Shown in pieces: positions 41,389 to 49,947 of a stretch of 64,000 nt of DNA; the first letter of the stretch is position 1; the number at the start of each line of letters is the position of its first letter. Under the pieces are notes generated by a model that made no database searches, was not told the origin of the DNA, and saw nothing but the letters and a program-made list of their open reading frames with translations. This DNA is from Pedobacter polysacchareus (GTDB lineage: Bacteria; Bacteroidota; Bacteroidia; Sphingobacteriales; Sphingobacteriaceae), in assembly GCF_019802255.1 (NCBI RefSeq), contig NZ_JAHYSS010000004.1:751750-815749 (forward strand), written 5' to 3'. The translations under genes and the position numbers were made by a program.

Positions 41389-42354
41389 ATGAAACTCAAC
41401 AAATTATTAGCAGTTCCGCTATTGGTAGCTGCTTTTTCTGCCTCCGCTCAGGAGAAACATCAACCTTATCAACAGCAGATTGATGGCACAAAATTAAACT
41501 TTGAAATGCGGGCCATCCCAGGAGGAGAATTCCTGATGGGCAGCAAAAAGGGGAAAACTGATGAAATGCCGCAGCATACAGTAACCATAGACCCTTTCTG
41601 GATGAGTACTTATGAAGTAACCTGGGATATTTACGAACCCTTCTTATATAAAGATTACGAAACTACGCATAGTACCGGCGCCGTTCCAGCAAATGTAGAT
41701 GCCGTAACCCGTCCAACTAAACCTTATCTGGACATGACTTTTGGGATGGGAAAAGAAAATCATCCAGCCTTAGCCATGACAAATTACAATGCCATCCAGT
41801 ATTGTAAATGGCTTTATGCCAGAACAGGAGTATTTTATCGCCTGCCAACGGAAGCAGAATGGGAATATGCCAGCAGAGCAGGAAGTACAACCGACTATGC
41901 TTTCGGCAATGAACCTTCTAAATTGGGAGAATATGCCTGGTATAAAGAAAATAGCGGGGGCAAAACCCATGAAGTGGGAAAAAAGAAACCAAATCAATGG
42001 GGACTATACGATATGTATGGTAATGTTGGCGAATGGACCTACGACCAGTATCGCCCGGATTTCTACGCCAGCGTAAAAGGAGCAAACAGTAAAAACCCGG
42101 TAGCAGTACCAGATCAGCTGTATGCACATGTGATCCGCGGCGGATCCTATGATGATGGCGCAAAAGAATTACGCTCTGCTGCCAGACTGGCCTCAGATCC
42201 GGTATGGAAACAATTAGATCCGCAGATTCCAAAAAGTAACTGGTGGTTTCCTGAAGCACCTTTTATAGGAATGCGTCTGGTTAGACCTGTTACACCACCC
42301 TCAAAAGCAGAAATCGAAGCCTATTACAATAAGCCGGTGATCTCTGATTTTTAG
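41389..42354 (+). CDS. Formylglycine-generating-enzyme-like (SUMF1-domain) exported protein
   Basis: This 321-residue protein has a signal peptide ('FSASAQ-EKH') followed by a full SUMF1 domain: 'IPGGEFLMGSKKG', 'PFWMSTYEVTWDIYEPF', 'RLPTEAEWEYASRAG', 'WGLYDMYGNVGEWTYD' and 'IRGGSYDDGAKELRSAARLA' to 'FIGMRLVRP'. The Cys residues that bind copper in true formylglycine-generating enzymes are absent from the 'RGGSY' region, and no sulfatase lies nearby, so sulfatase activation is unlikely. It starts a same-strand set with Gfo/Idh/MocA, ApbE and a TIM-barrel gene (gaps 45, 13 and 29 bases). Confidence 0.82.
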   Translation: MKLNKLLAVPLLVAAFSASAQEKHQPYQQQIDGTKLNFEMRAIPGGEFLMGSKKGKTDEMPQHTVTIDPFWMSTYEVTWDIYEPFLYKDYETTHSTGAVPANVDAVTRPTKPYLDMTFGMGKENHPALAMTNYNAIQYCKWLYARTGVFYRLPTEAEWEYASRAGSTTDYAFGNEPSKLGEYAWYKENSGGKTHEVGKKKPNQWGLYDMYGNVGEWTYDQYRPDFYASVKGANSKNPVAVPDQLYAHVIRGGSYDDGAKELRSAARLASDPVWKQLDPQIPKSNWWFPEAPFIGMRLVRPVTPPSKAEIEAYYNKPVISDF

Positions 42355-42399
42355 AAAAGAACTCACATATTAACAACCAAATAAAAACCAAACCAAATT

Positions 42400-43719
42400 A
42401 TGAATAATGAAGATTTACGCGACAAGCGCCGTGACTTTTTAAAAACATCCGCCCTGGTGGCAGGGGGCGTTATGCTCAACCAATTCGCCTTTGCAGGAGG
42501 GCATTCCTCTACCGATGATACCATTAAAATCGCATTGATTGGCTGTGGTGATCGTGGAACTGGTGCTGCCTTTCAGGCATTAAGCACGAAACAAAATATT
42601 AAATTAGTAGCCATGGCTGATGCTTTTCAAGATCGCATGGACAACAGTTATAAAGTGCTTTCTGAGAAATTTAAAGAAAAAGTTGATGTTCCCGCAGAAC
42701 GTAGGTTCGTTGGTTTCGATGGCTATCAGAAAGCAATTGCATTGGCAGATGTCGTATTATTAGTGACGCCTCCAGGGTTCAGACCTACCCATTTTGAAGA
42801 AGCAGTGAAACAAGGAAAACATGTATTTATGGAAAAACCAGTAGCAGTAGATGCACCAGGTGTCCGTAAAGTCCTTGCAGCAGCAGAATTGGCAAAAAAG
42901 AAAAAATTAAACGTAGTGGTTGGACTGCAGCGCAGGTACCAGGCGAATTACAGAGAAACCTTAAAACGTATCCAGGATGGTGCAATAGGGGAAGTCATGA
43001 GTGGACAGGTGTACTGGAATAGCGGTGGTGTTTGGGTGAAAAAACGTCAGCCACAGCAAACAGAAATGGAATACCAAATGAGAAACTGGTATTACTTCAA
43101 CTGGTTATGCGGAGACCATATCGTAGAACAGCACGTACACAATATTGATATTGCCAACTGGGTGAAAAATGCTTACCCGGTTTCTGTTCAGGGAACAGGT
43201 AGCCGCGCCTGGAGAACAGGTAAAGACTACGGCGAGATTTATGACAACCATGCGGTAGAATTAACCTATGCCGATGGTGCGGTCATCTACAGCCAATGCC
43301 GCCATTTTGAAGGTATTGCCAACCGTGTGGATGAAACATTCCAGGGAACAAAAGGACGTACCTATTTATCGGCAGGAAACAATGGCGTAATTTGGGATCT
43401 GAAAGGAAAAGAATTATTTAGCCACCCAACAAAAGGAAACGCAAATCCTTACCAGACAGAACATGATGAGTTATTTGCAGCGATCGCAAAAGGTGACTAT
43501 AAGTTTGCTGATGCAGAACGTGGTGCGAAAAGCTGTTTCACAGCCATCATTGGTAGATATGCAACCTATTCCGGACAAACCATTAAATGGGATGAAGCTT
43601 TACAGGCCAACAATAGCTTGATGCCTGATGAATTGAGCTGGACCGCAAATCCAAAACTAATGCCGGATGCAAATGGGCTGTACCCAATCCCAACTCCGGG
43701 TAAATCTAAAATAATTTAA
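42400..43719 (+). CDS. Exported Gfo/Idh/MocA-family oxidoreductase
   Basis: This 439-residue NAD(P)-dependent sugar dehydrogenase-like protein has a twin-arginine leader ('DKRRDFLKTSALVAGGVML'), as expected for an enzyme exported with its nicotinamide cofactor bound. The Rossmann start is 'KIALIGCGDRGTGAA', followed by the EKP motif ('FMEKPVAVDAPG') and the catalytic-region 'CGDHIVEQHVHNIDIANW'. Exported members of this family in Bacteroidetes take part in 3-keto-glycoside pathways with TIM-barrel partners, which are present on both sides here. That role is inference from context. Confidence 0.85.
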   Translation: MNNEDLRDKRRDFLKTSALVAGGVMLNQFAFAGGHSSTDDTIKIALIGCGDRGTGAAFQALSTKQNIKLVAMADAFQDRMDNSYKVLSEKFKEKVDVPAERRFVGFDGYQKAIALADVVLLVTPPGFRPTHFEEAVKQGKHVFMEKPVAVDAPGVRKVLAAAELAKKKKLNVVVGLQRRYQANYRETLKRIQDGAIGEVMSGQVYWNSGGVWVKKRQPQQTEMEYQMRNWYYFNWLCGDHIVEQHVHNIDIANWVKNAYPVSVQGTGSRAWRTGKDYGEIYDNHAVELTYADGAVIYSQCRHFEGIANRVDETFQGTKGRTYLSAGNNGVIWDLKGKELFSHPTKGNANPYQTEHDELFAAIAKGDYKFADAERGAKSCFTAIIGRYATYSGQTIKWDEALQANNSLMPDELSWTANPKLMPDANGLYPIPTPGKSKII

Positions 43720-43732
43720 GTCGGAACTGCTG

Positions 43733-44746
43733 GTGGCAGGAATCCATAAATCGGCTTTGCTATTATTACCGCTGCTGATCTCGCTTTTTACTAAGAAAGC
43801 AGATCAGCAGCAGTATAGTATTCATGGCTATGCTCAGGGAACAGATTATTCCGTTAAATATTTCGCGACGGATAGCATCGTCACAAAAGCATCCATTGAC
43901 AGCATCTTAATCAAGATCGACTCTTCTATGTCGCTCTATAAACCCTATTCCCAGATCAGCCAGTTCAACAGGAGTCAGACCGGGATGCGCATCGATGATC
44001 ATTTTGCTGCGGTCATGCGTAAATCATTTGAAGTTTACCAGAAAACAAATGGAAAATTTGATGTGACTGTCGCGCCATTGGTTCAAGCATGGGGCTTTGG
44101 CCCAAAACCAGTGACTGTTTTTCCGGATTCCGCCCAGATCAAGCTGCTATTGCAAAATGTAGGAATGGACAACCTGAGCCTAAAAGGAAACTACCTGAAA
44201 AAGAAAAAGCCAGCCATTACCATAGACCTGAACGGCATCGCGCAGGGATATAGTGTGGATGTCGTAGCAGACTACCTTTTGAAAAAAGGAATTCGCTCTT
44301 TTATTGTCGAAATTGGTGGGGAACTGAGGGTGGAAGGTCCGAAACCTGATGGATCTGTGATGAGAATAGGAATTGAAGGGCCAGCAGCATCTAGTATCGA
44401 TGAGCCGGAAATCAGACATGTACTCAGTTTTAGCACAGGAGCAATCACCACTTCCGGTAATTACAGAAAATACCTGCAGCGCGGGAAAGGGAAAATTGCC
44501 CACCTGATCAATCCTAAAACAGGTTATCCCCTGGATAATCAACTGATCAGTGCCACAATTTTTGCAAAAGATGCGATCACCGCTGATGGATATGACAATG
44601 CCGTCATGGCCATGAGCGTAGAAGAAGCCCTGGCCTTTGTGGCCAGTCAGAAAGGAATGGAAGCCTACCTGATTTACCATCGTAAAGATGGCAGAGTAGC
44701 CGATACCCTGACCAATGGCTTTAGAAAAATGATTTTAATTAAATAA
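43733..44746 (+). CDS. apbE: FAD:protein FMN transferase ApbE
   Basis: This 337-residue periplasmic enzyme attaches FMN from FAD to Thr/Ser of target proteins. Family motifs are 'MSLYKPYSQISQFN', 'VTVAPLVQAWGFGP', 'TIDLNGIAQGYSVDVVADYL', 'FIVEIGGELRVEGP', 'FSTGAITTSGNYRKY', 'HLINPKTGYPL' and 'AITADGYDNAVMAM'. A hydrophobic N-terminus ('ALLLLPLLISLF') serves as export signal or anchor. The GTG at 43733 is the likely start, 13 bases after the oxidoreductase gene. No protein with a clear flavinylation motif is visible in the neighbourhood, which makes its place in this set unusual. Confidence 0.9.
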   Translation: MAGIHKSALLLLPLLISLFTKKADQQQYSIHGYAQGTDYSVKYFATDSIVTKASIDSILIKIDSSMSLYKPYSQISQFNRSQTGMRIDDHFAAVMRKSFEVYQKTNGKFDVTVAPLVQAWGFGPKPVTVFPDSAQIKLLLQNVGMDNLSLKGNYLKKKKPAITIDLNGIAQGYSVDVVADYLLKKGIRSFIVEIGGELRVEGPKPDGSVMRIGIEGPAASSIDEPEIRHVLSFSTGAITTSGNYRKYLQRGKGKIAHLINPKTGYPLDNQLISATIFAKDAITADGYDNAVMAMSVEEALAFVASQKGMEAYLIYHRKDGRVADTLTNGFRKMILIK

Positions 44747-44775
44747 CTATTCAATACCTTTTTAAAATACTAATC

Positions 44776-45711
44776 ATGAACAGAATAGAATTTTTAAGAA
44801 ATACGGCGATAGCTACCGGTGCATTGTTAACCGGATCAGCTGTAAACGCAGTGGCAGATCCTGCTGCAGCCAATTCTTTCCATGGAACAGCAGGGAAAAC
44901 ATTTAACCTGGACTATGCACCGCATGAAGGAATGTTTGCCAATAATGCAGGTAAAAGTTTTCTGGACCAGATTCGTTTTATGCACGATCAGGGATTCAGA
45001 TCTATAGAAGATAACGGTTACCTTAGAAGGTCTTTAGAGGAGCAAACCAAAATTGGTGAGCTATTGGCCAAATTGGGAATGACCATGGGCGTGTTTGTAG
45101 TAGATGGCGGCGACAATTGGAAAACTTCCCTGACTACCGGAAAAAAGGAATTTAAAGATAAATTTATAGATACCTGTAAGCTTTCTGTAGAAGCAGCAAA
45201 ACGCTGTAATGCCAAATGGCTGACGGTGGTTCCCGGTTTTTATGAACGTAGACTGCCTTATGGAAATCAAATGGCCAATGTAGTGGATGCGATGAGGGCA
45301 GGAGCAGAGATCTTTGAACCACATGGGTTAATTATGGTACTGGAAACCTTAAGTGATACGCCGGAACTTTTCCTGCAGCAAACACACGAAACTTTTAACG
45401 TTTGCAAAGCCGTTAACAGTCCGTCCTGCAAAATCCTTTACGACATTTACCACATGCAGAAAACAGAAGGTAACCTGATCGTGAATATGGATCGCTGCTG
45501 GGACGAAATTGCTTACATCCAGATTGGAGACAATCCAGGTAGGAAAGAACCCACTACCGGAGAGATCAATTACAAGAATTTATTTAAACACATCCATGCA
45601 AAAGGTTATAAAGGAGTCATGGGTATGGAACATGGCAATTCCAGACCAGGTAAAGAAGGGGAACTACGCGTGATCCAGGCCTACCGTGAAGTCGATAATT
45701 TCCTGGCCTAA
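44776..45711 (+). CDS. Hydroxypyruvate-isomerase-like TIM-barrel protein
   Basis: This 311-residue protein has an exported-type leader ('RIEFLRNTAIATGALLTGSAVNA') with a single Arg pair position weakened, so the export route is uncertain. The barrel resembles Hyi/sugar isomerases: 'SIEDNGYLRRSLEEQ', 'TVVPGFYERRLPYGNQ', 'IMVLETLSDTPELFL', 'KILYDIYHMQKTEGNLI', 'YIQIGDNPGRKEPTTGEINY' and 'GVMGMEHGNSRPGKEGE' carry the Glu, Asp, His and Glu ligands. It closes the four-gene set and, with the divergent TIM-barrel gene, probably acts on the oxidised sugar made by the Gfo/Idh/MocA enzyme. Confidence 0.8.
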   Translation: MNRIEFLRNTAIATGALLTGSAVNAVADPAAANSFHGTAGKTFNLDYAPHEGMFANNAGKSFLDQIRFMHDQGFRSIEDNGYLRRSLEEQTKIGELLAKLGMTMGVFVVDGGDNWKTSLTTGKKEFKDKFIDTCKLSVEAAKRCNAKWLTVVPGFYERRLPYGNQMANVVDAMRAGAEIFEPHGLIMVLETLSDTPELFLQQTHETFNVCKAVNSPSCKILYDIYHMQKTEGNLIVNMDRCWDEIAYIQIGDNPGRKEPTTGEINYKNLFKHIHAKGYKGVMGMEHGNSRPGKEGELRVIQAYREVDNFLA

Positions 45712-45724
45712 AATAAAAACTAGC

Positions 45725-46798
45725 TTAAAATAAACTAAACTGGGTTCCGGGAACTTTAAATAAACCGGAGTCCAGTTTAAAACGCACTTCATTTAAATGG
45801 TTCAGTCGACAATGAAGCTTAAAATTGTCATTGATCAGCTTGGCAATATGGCCATCTCCCCGCATTCTTTCTCCAAATCTGCTGTCGTTCACATTCCCCC
45901 CGTGACAAGATTGGATCAGGTGCCATACTTTTTCAAATCTATCCGGATAATTTTTACGAAGCCAGTCTTCAAAAATGCCACCAATAGCCCCATTGAGCCT
46001 AACCACCGTGTAACCTGCAGAGCGTGCACCAGCATTGGCAATCGTTTTCAAGATGGTTGGAATCTCATGGTCGCTCAATCCAGGAACAAGCGGCGCAACC
46101 ATCACACCCATCGGAATCCCCGCTTTACTCAGCTCTTCCACTACTTTTAGCCTCTGTTTGGCTGTAGTGGTTCTGGGCTCCATCTTTTGCCGTAATTGCT
46201 CGTTTAAGCTATTGATCGATACGTAAACCATGCACAGGTTTAACTTTGCCATCTCCGACAAAATATCCATATCGCGAAGAATGAGGGAATTTTTCGTGAT
46301 CATCCCAATCGGCTGACGGTATTCCAGGGCGATTTCCAGCAACTGCCTGGTGATTTTGAATTGTCGTTCTGCCGGTTGATAACAATCTGTATTGCCAGAA
46401 AGAGAAATAACGGAAGCATCCCAGCCTTTGCGCTCCAGAAATTTTTTGAACAGCATTGGTGCATCCTTCTTGACCACAATCTTGCGCTCGAAATCAAGTC
46501 CGGCGCTAAAGCCCCAATACTCATGTGCATTACGGGCATAACAATAAGTGCAGCCATGTTCACATCCCTGGTAAGGATTCAGTGAATATGCCATCCCAAC
46601 ATCGGGACTGTCCACTTTGTTGACAATAGATTTACTCTGACCAAAGATAAAAGTAGTTTTATGGTCTGTTTCCTCCCAATCGTCTATTCCTTCCTGATGA
46701 TCTTTGACATAACTATCCTTTGCAAACCTGTTGTGAGGGTTGAATTGTGCACCTCTTCCCTTAAAATAACTTTCACCCGTTTCTTCCTCTAATTTCAT
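45725..46798 (-). CDS. PA0069/Rv2578c-family radical SAM protein
   Basis: This 357-residue radical SAM protein is related to spore photoproduct lyase by sequence only. The cluster motif is 'CEHGCTYCYAR' (Cx3Cx2C), preceded by 'AYSLNPYQG' and followed by 'SLSGNTDCYQPAE', 'TKNSLILRDMDIL' and 'VAPLVPGLSDHEIP', all family landmarks. The reaction is unknown. It faces the TIM-barrel operon end-on with only 13 bases between stops and no visible terminator. Confidence 0.88.
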   Translation of the reverse strand: MKLEEETGESYFKGRGAQFNPHNRFAKDSYVKDHQEGIDDWEETDHKTTFIFGQSKSIVNKVDSPDVGMAYSLNPYQGCEHGCTYCYARNAHEYWGFSAGLDFERKIVVKKDAPMLFKKFLERKGWDASVISLSGNTDCYQPAERQFKITRQLLEIALEYRQPIGMITKNSLILRDMDILSEMAKLNLCMVYVSINSLNEQLRQKMEPRTTTAKQRLKVVEELSKAGIPMGVMVAPLVPGLSDHEIPTILKTIANAGARSAGYTVVRLNGAIGGIFEDWLRKNYPDRFEKVWHLIQSCHGGNVNDSRFGERMRGDGHIAKLINDNFKLHCRLNHLNEVRFKLDSGLFKVPGTQFSLF

Positions 46799-46837
46799 TA
46801 GTTAAAATTACTAATAATATTAGCAATCTGCAAGTCG

Positions 46838-48097
46838 CTATTTTGATTCTGTAGTAGAAATATAATTCCTGGGTACGGTGTCAGCCATCTTTTCATAAGC
46901 CCAGAAACCACTAAAAAGTGAAGATTGTGCATTATACATGCCGCCATCCATATAAAATTTAATAGGTGGCTGAAGTAAAAGAATAGTAGATATTTGATAG
47001 TTAGGGATGTCTAATGGACGGTTGATCGCATGATTTGACATTTCTGTATACCCCTTAGTTTCCCTTTCATTGGTATAGATGACATAAAGGTCATCACTGA
47101 AATTAATCGTTTTCAAATCATGATTTAATGTTTTTACCAAGGTGTCAGTCAGGATTTCCGCCCGGTTTAATATTTCTATAGTTTTTGGTACAGCTTGCTG
47201 TTTACGCCAGTAAGCAATAGAATCATTTAAAGGGGAGCTGCCTGGTTTAGCAAAAATAAGGTCTAATCTGGTCAAGGGGTTTCCAGGCTTGAAAAGCTGT
47301 CTCAGTTTTGCATCAATCAGGCTATCCGGATAACGGTTTTTATTGGGTACCTTTGCAAGTTTATGAATGATAAAACCATCAGCAGCGGTGCTGTTCCGAT
47401 ATAAGGAACGGAAAAAATGCTGAGAAGAACCTAAATAGGCAATCTCTCTTTTATTGGCCCAGTTTTTCCTTTGATTTTTTGATCCAGGCAAATCCTCGTA
47501 AGTAGGAAAGCCCGAATAGTAGACAATATTGCGTTTAAAGTCACGCTCAAAGTTATTCAGCAGGTATTTGATGCGGTAACCCAATGATTTGTTTTCAATA
47601 ATCAGAAACTCATTGGCAGTAACTGTCAGTACGTTTTCTGCCTTATTATAATCTGTTTGAAGTACCTGAGGATTCAATAATTTGCACTGTACGGAGTTTG
47701 GGGTCATTCCTATGAATTGCTGCAGGAATATTTTGATGTAGCGATCCCGGTTAGGATCCGCTTTAATCACGACCTCCCGGAGTTGAATGGTGTTCTCCAG
47801 CAAGATCACCGCAATTTTCGCAGATTTATTGGAGATGACTACATTTTTACTGAGCGGAAGATAACCCATCATCTCGATTAACACATCGTAGTTTCCAGCA
47901 TTCAAGCCTGGGAGCACAAATTCACCCTCATTATTCGTAACCGTAGCCATTTTATAACTACTCAGGTAAACGCCGGCGCCGGGAATAGGTTTCCCTTCTT
48001 TATCCCGTATCGTTCCGGAAATGTTAAAACTGTTTTGGCCGTAACTACTCAGCCCTATCAATAAGAATAAACTACAAAAGCGTAACCATTTCGTCAT
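46838..48097 (-). CDS. Exported protein with carboxypeptidase-regulatory-like domain
   Basis: This 419-residue protein has a signal peptide ('LIGLSSYGQ-NSF') followed by a ~90-residue carboxypeptidase-D regulatory-like beta sandwich ('ISGTIRDKEGKPIPGAGVYLSS' region to 'IQLREVVIKA'). In Bacteroidota this module usually precedes a TonB-dependent receptor or a DUF5686-type barrel. The remaining 300 residues ('RYIKIFLQQFIGMTPNS' onward) have no plug or barrel signature and are unassigned, but similar stand-alone proteins are common in the phylum. It stands downstream of recN with 59 bases between them, so the two may be co-transcribed. Confidence 0.75.
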   Translation of the reverse strand: MTKWLRFCSLFLLIGLSSYGQNSFNISGTIRDKEGKPIPGAGVYLSSYKMATVTNNEGEFVLPGLNAGNYDVLIEMMGYLPLSKNVVISNKSAKIAVILLENTIQLREVVIKADPNRDRYIKIFLQQFIGMTPNSVQCKLLNPQVLQTDYNKAENVLTVTANEFLIIENKSLGYRIKYLLNNFERDFKRNIVYYSGFPTYEDLPGSKNQRKNWANKREIAYLGSSQHFFRSLYRNSTAADGFIIHKLAKVPNKNRYPDSLIDAKLRQLFKPGNPLTRLDLIFAKPGSSPLNDSIAYWRKQQAVPKTIEILNRAEILTDTLVKTLNHDLKTINFSDDLYVIYTNERETKGYTEMSNHAINRPLDIPNYQISTILLLQPPIKFYMDGGMYNAQSSLFSGFWAYEKMADTVPRNYISTTESK

Positions 48098-48156
48098 AAA
48101 CTAATGTAGTTAAAGCTTTATAAACTGTAAAGAAAAATTAAATAATTTTTATGAAT

Positions 48157-49812
48157 TTAATAGCCCAGAAGTTCCTTCGCATTGGCGATGGCCGGAAGGC
48201 CAGGATCTTTGCCGCTTAGCATTTCTGCAATCACATGAATGCGCTCTTCAGGAGCCAGTCTGCGGATTCCTGTAGTAGGACGCACACCTTTCTCATTTTT
48301 GTAAACAAAATAATGTGCCTCTCCTTTAGCTGCAATTTGAGGCAAATGGGTGATGCACATCACCTGCATATTTTTCTCCAGATCGCCGATTACATCACCT
48401 ACACGTAAAGCAGTCTCGCCTGAGATACCCGTGTCAATTTCATCGAAAATCAAAGTAGGTAATGCCGTATGCTTGGCCATAATAGATTTTAAAGCTAACA
48501 TCAACCTGGAAAGTTCTCCACCAGAGGCCACTTTTCCAACTGGTGCTGGTGGCTGACCGCTATTCGCAGAAAATAACAGCACTACATTGTCCTTCCCATC
48601 CTTATTCAGCTCCTCTAAAGGTGTTTTTACAATTTTGATTTTTGCATTTGGCATCCCCACTAATTGCAATACAGCGGCCACTTGATTTTCAGTCGCAATG
48701 ATAGATTGACCTCGATCGGCTGATAAAGTCGCTGCCATTTGCTCCAATTGTTCTTTCAACTGAGCAATCTCCTGGTTTAAGCGATCAATTTCTTCATCGC
48801 TGCTCAGTAGATTGTTTAAATTATCAGAAAGCTTCTGATGAATGCCCATCAGCTCTTCAATACTATTGACCTTGTGTTTTTGTTCTAAAGTATATATCAC
48901 ATCAAGCCTGTTGTTGATCTCTTCAATTCTGGAAGGATTAAAAACGGTGCTTTCTTCGAGGTTTAAAGTTTCTGCTGCGATGTCTTTTAATTCAATTAAT
49001 GCAGAACGAAGACGTTCATTGAGTAAGGCATAGTCTGGGTTAAAACGTTCTATTGCCTGGATCTGAACAATGACTTCTTTTAAAACCGGTAATGCAGATA
49101 CTTCCTGATCAGAAAGTAAACTATATGCATTGACCAAACTCCTCTTAATACTCTCCGCATTGTTGAGCGTTTGTAATTCTATTTCCATCAAACTCTGCTC
49201 ATCAGCTTTCAGGTTGGCATTTTCCAGTTCATTGAATAGAAACTGCTCATAATCCTGCCTGCTTTTCGCTTCATCAGCTGCGGTTTGCAAGGCGGCAAGA
49301 TGCTGTAAATGCTTTTTGTATTGTTTGTAACCTTTGCGATATTGTGCCAATAGCGACTGATGATCCGCCAAAGTATCTACTACCGACAATTGAAAACCTG
49401 GATCATTGATTTCTAAAGTCGCGTGCTGCGAGTGAATGTCTATCAATTTCTCTCCAACTTGTTTCATTACGCCAAGTGTAACCGGCGTATCATTGATGAA
49501 TGCCCTGGATTTACCATCGGTAGAAATCTCTCTCCTTAGAATAGTTTCTTCATAGAAATCAATGTCGTTCTCTTCAAATAAAGAGTGTAAAGTGTCATCA
49601 GTCAGTAGAAACTGACCTTCTATGATACATTTTTTCTCCTGATTAAAGAAATACTTGGTTTCTGCGCGTTGTCCTAAAATGAGGGAGAGGGCACCCAGCA
49701 TAATGGATTTACCAGCACCAGTTTCCCCGGTGATGATGTTTAAACCTTTGTCGAGTTTTAACTCAACACTGTCTATTAAAGCGTAGTTACGGATCGAAAG
49801 TTTCTGTAGCAT
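48157..49812 (-). CDS. recN: DNA repair protein RecN
   Basis: This 551-residue SMC-like ATPase acts early in double-strand break repair. Walker A is GETGAGKSIM near the N-terminus, after 'MLQKLSIRNYALID'. The ABC signature is 'VASGGELSRLMLALK', Walker B is 'LPTLIFDEIDTGISG', and the His switch region is 'MCITHLPQIAAKG'. Between them lie about 250 residues of coiled coil. Length fits the family. In many Bacteroidota recN directly follows porD; here a BlaI/BlaR1-like pair lies between. Confidence 0.95.
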   Translation of the reverse strand: MLQKLSIRNYALIDSVELKLDKGLNIITGETGAGKSIMLGALSLILGQRAETKYFFNQEKKCIIEGQFLLTDDTLHSLFEENDIDFYEETILRREISTDGKSRAFINDTPVTLGVMKQVGEKLIDIHSQHATLEINDPGFQLSVVDTLADHQSLLAQYRKGYKQYKKHLQHLAALQTAADEAKSRQDYEQFLFNELENANLKADEQSLMEIELQTLNNAESIKRSLVNAYSLLSDQEVSALPVLKEVIVQIQAIERFNPDYALLNERLRSALIELKDIAAETLNLEESTVFNPSRIEEINNRLDVIYTLEQKHKVNSIEELMGIHQKLSDNLNNLLSSDEEIDRLNQEIAQLKEQLEQMAATLSADRGQSIIATENQVAAVLQLVGMPNAKIKIVKTPLEELNKDGKDNVVLLFSANSGQPPAPVGKVASGGELSRLMLALKSIMAKHTALPTLIFDEIDTGISGETALRVGDVIGDLEKNMQVMCITHLPQIAAKGEAHYFVYKNEKGVRPTTGIRRLAPEERIHVIAEMLSGKDPGLPAIANAKELLGY

Positions 49813-49894
49813 ATTACGCTGCTAAAATAAGAAATCTTATGCAATGCCAGTGGTTTCTTTCATATAATAACAGTGCTTTCTTTCACATCATAAA

Positions 49895-49916
49895 GGCAGA
49901 AGATAAATCTTCTGCC
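49895..49916 (-). terminator. Terminator after the BlaR1-like gene
   Basis: GGCAGAAGAT pairs perfectly with ATCTTCTGCC around AA. It lies between the end of the M56 gene and the start of recN, with only a short T run on the minus strand, so termination may be partial. Confidence 0.5.
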
Positions 49917-49947
49917 TCTAATCTATGGTTTGGTCTAGGTTGCTGAA

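Noticed and set aside
41389..42354. SUMF1-domain gene as a gliding-motility GldJ/GldK homologue
   Set aside because: There is no lipobox, no neighbouring gld genes and the context is sugar metabolism.
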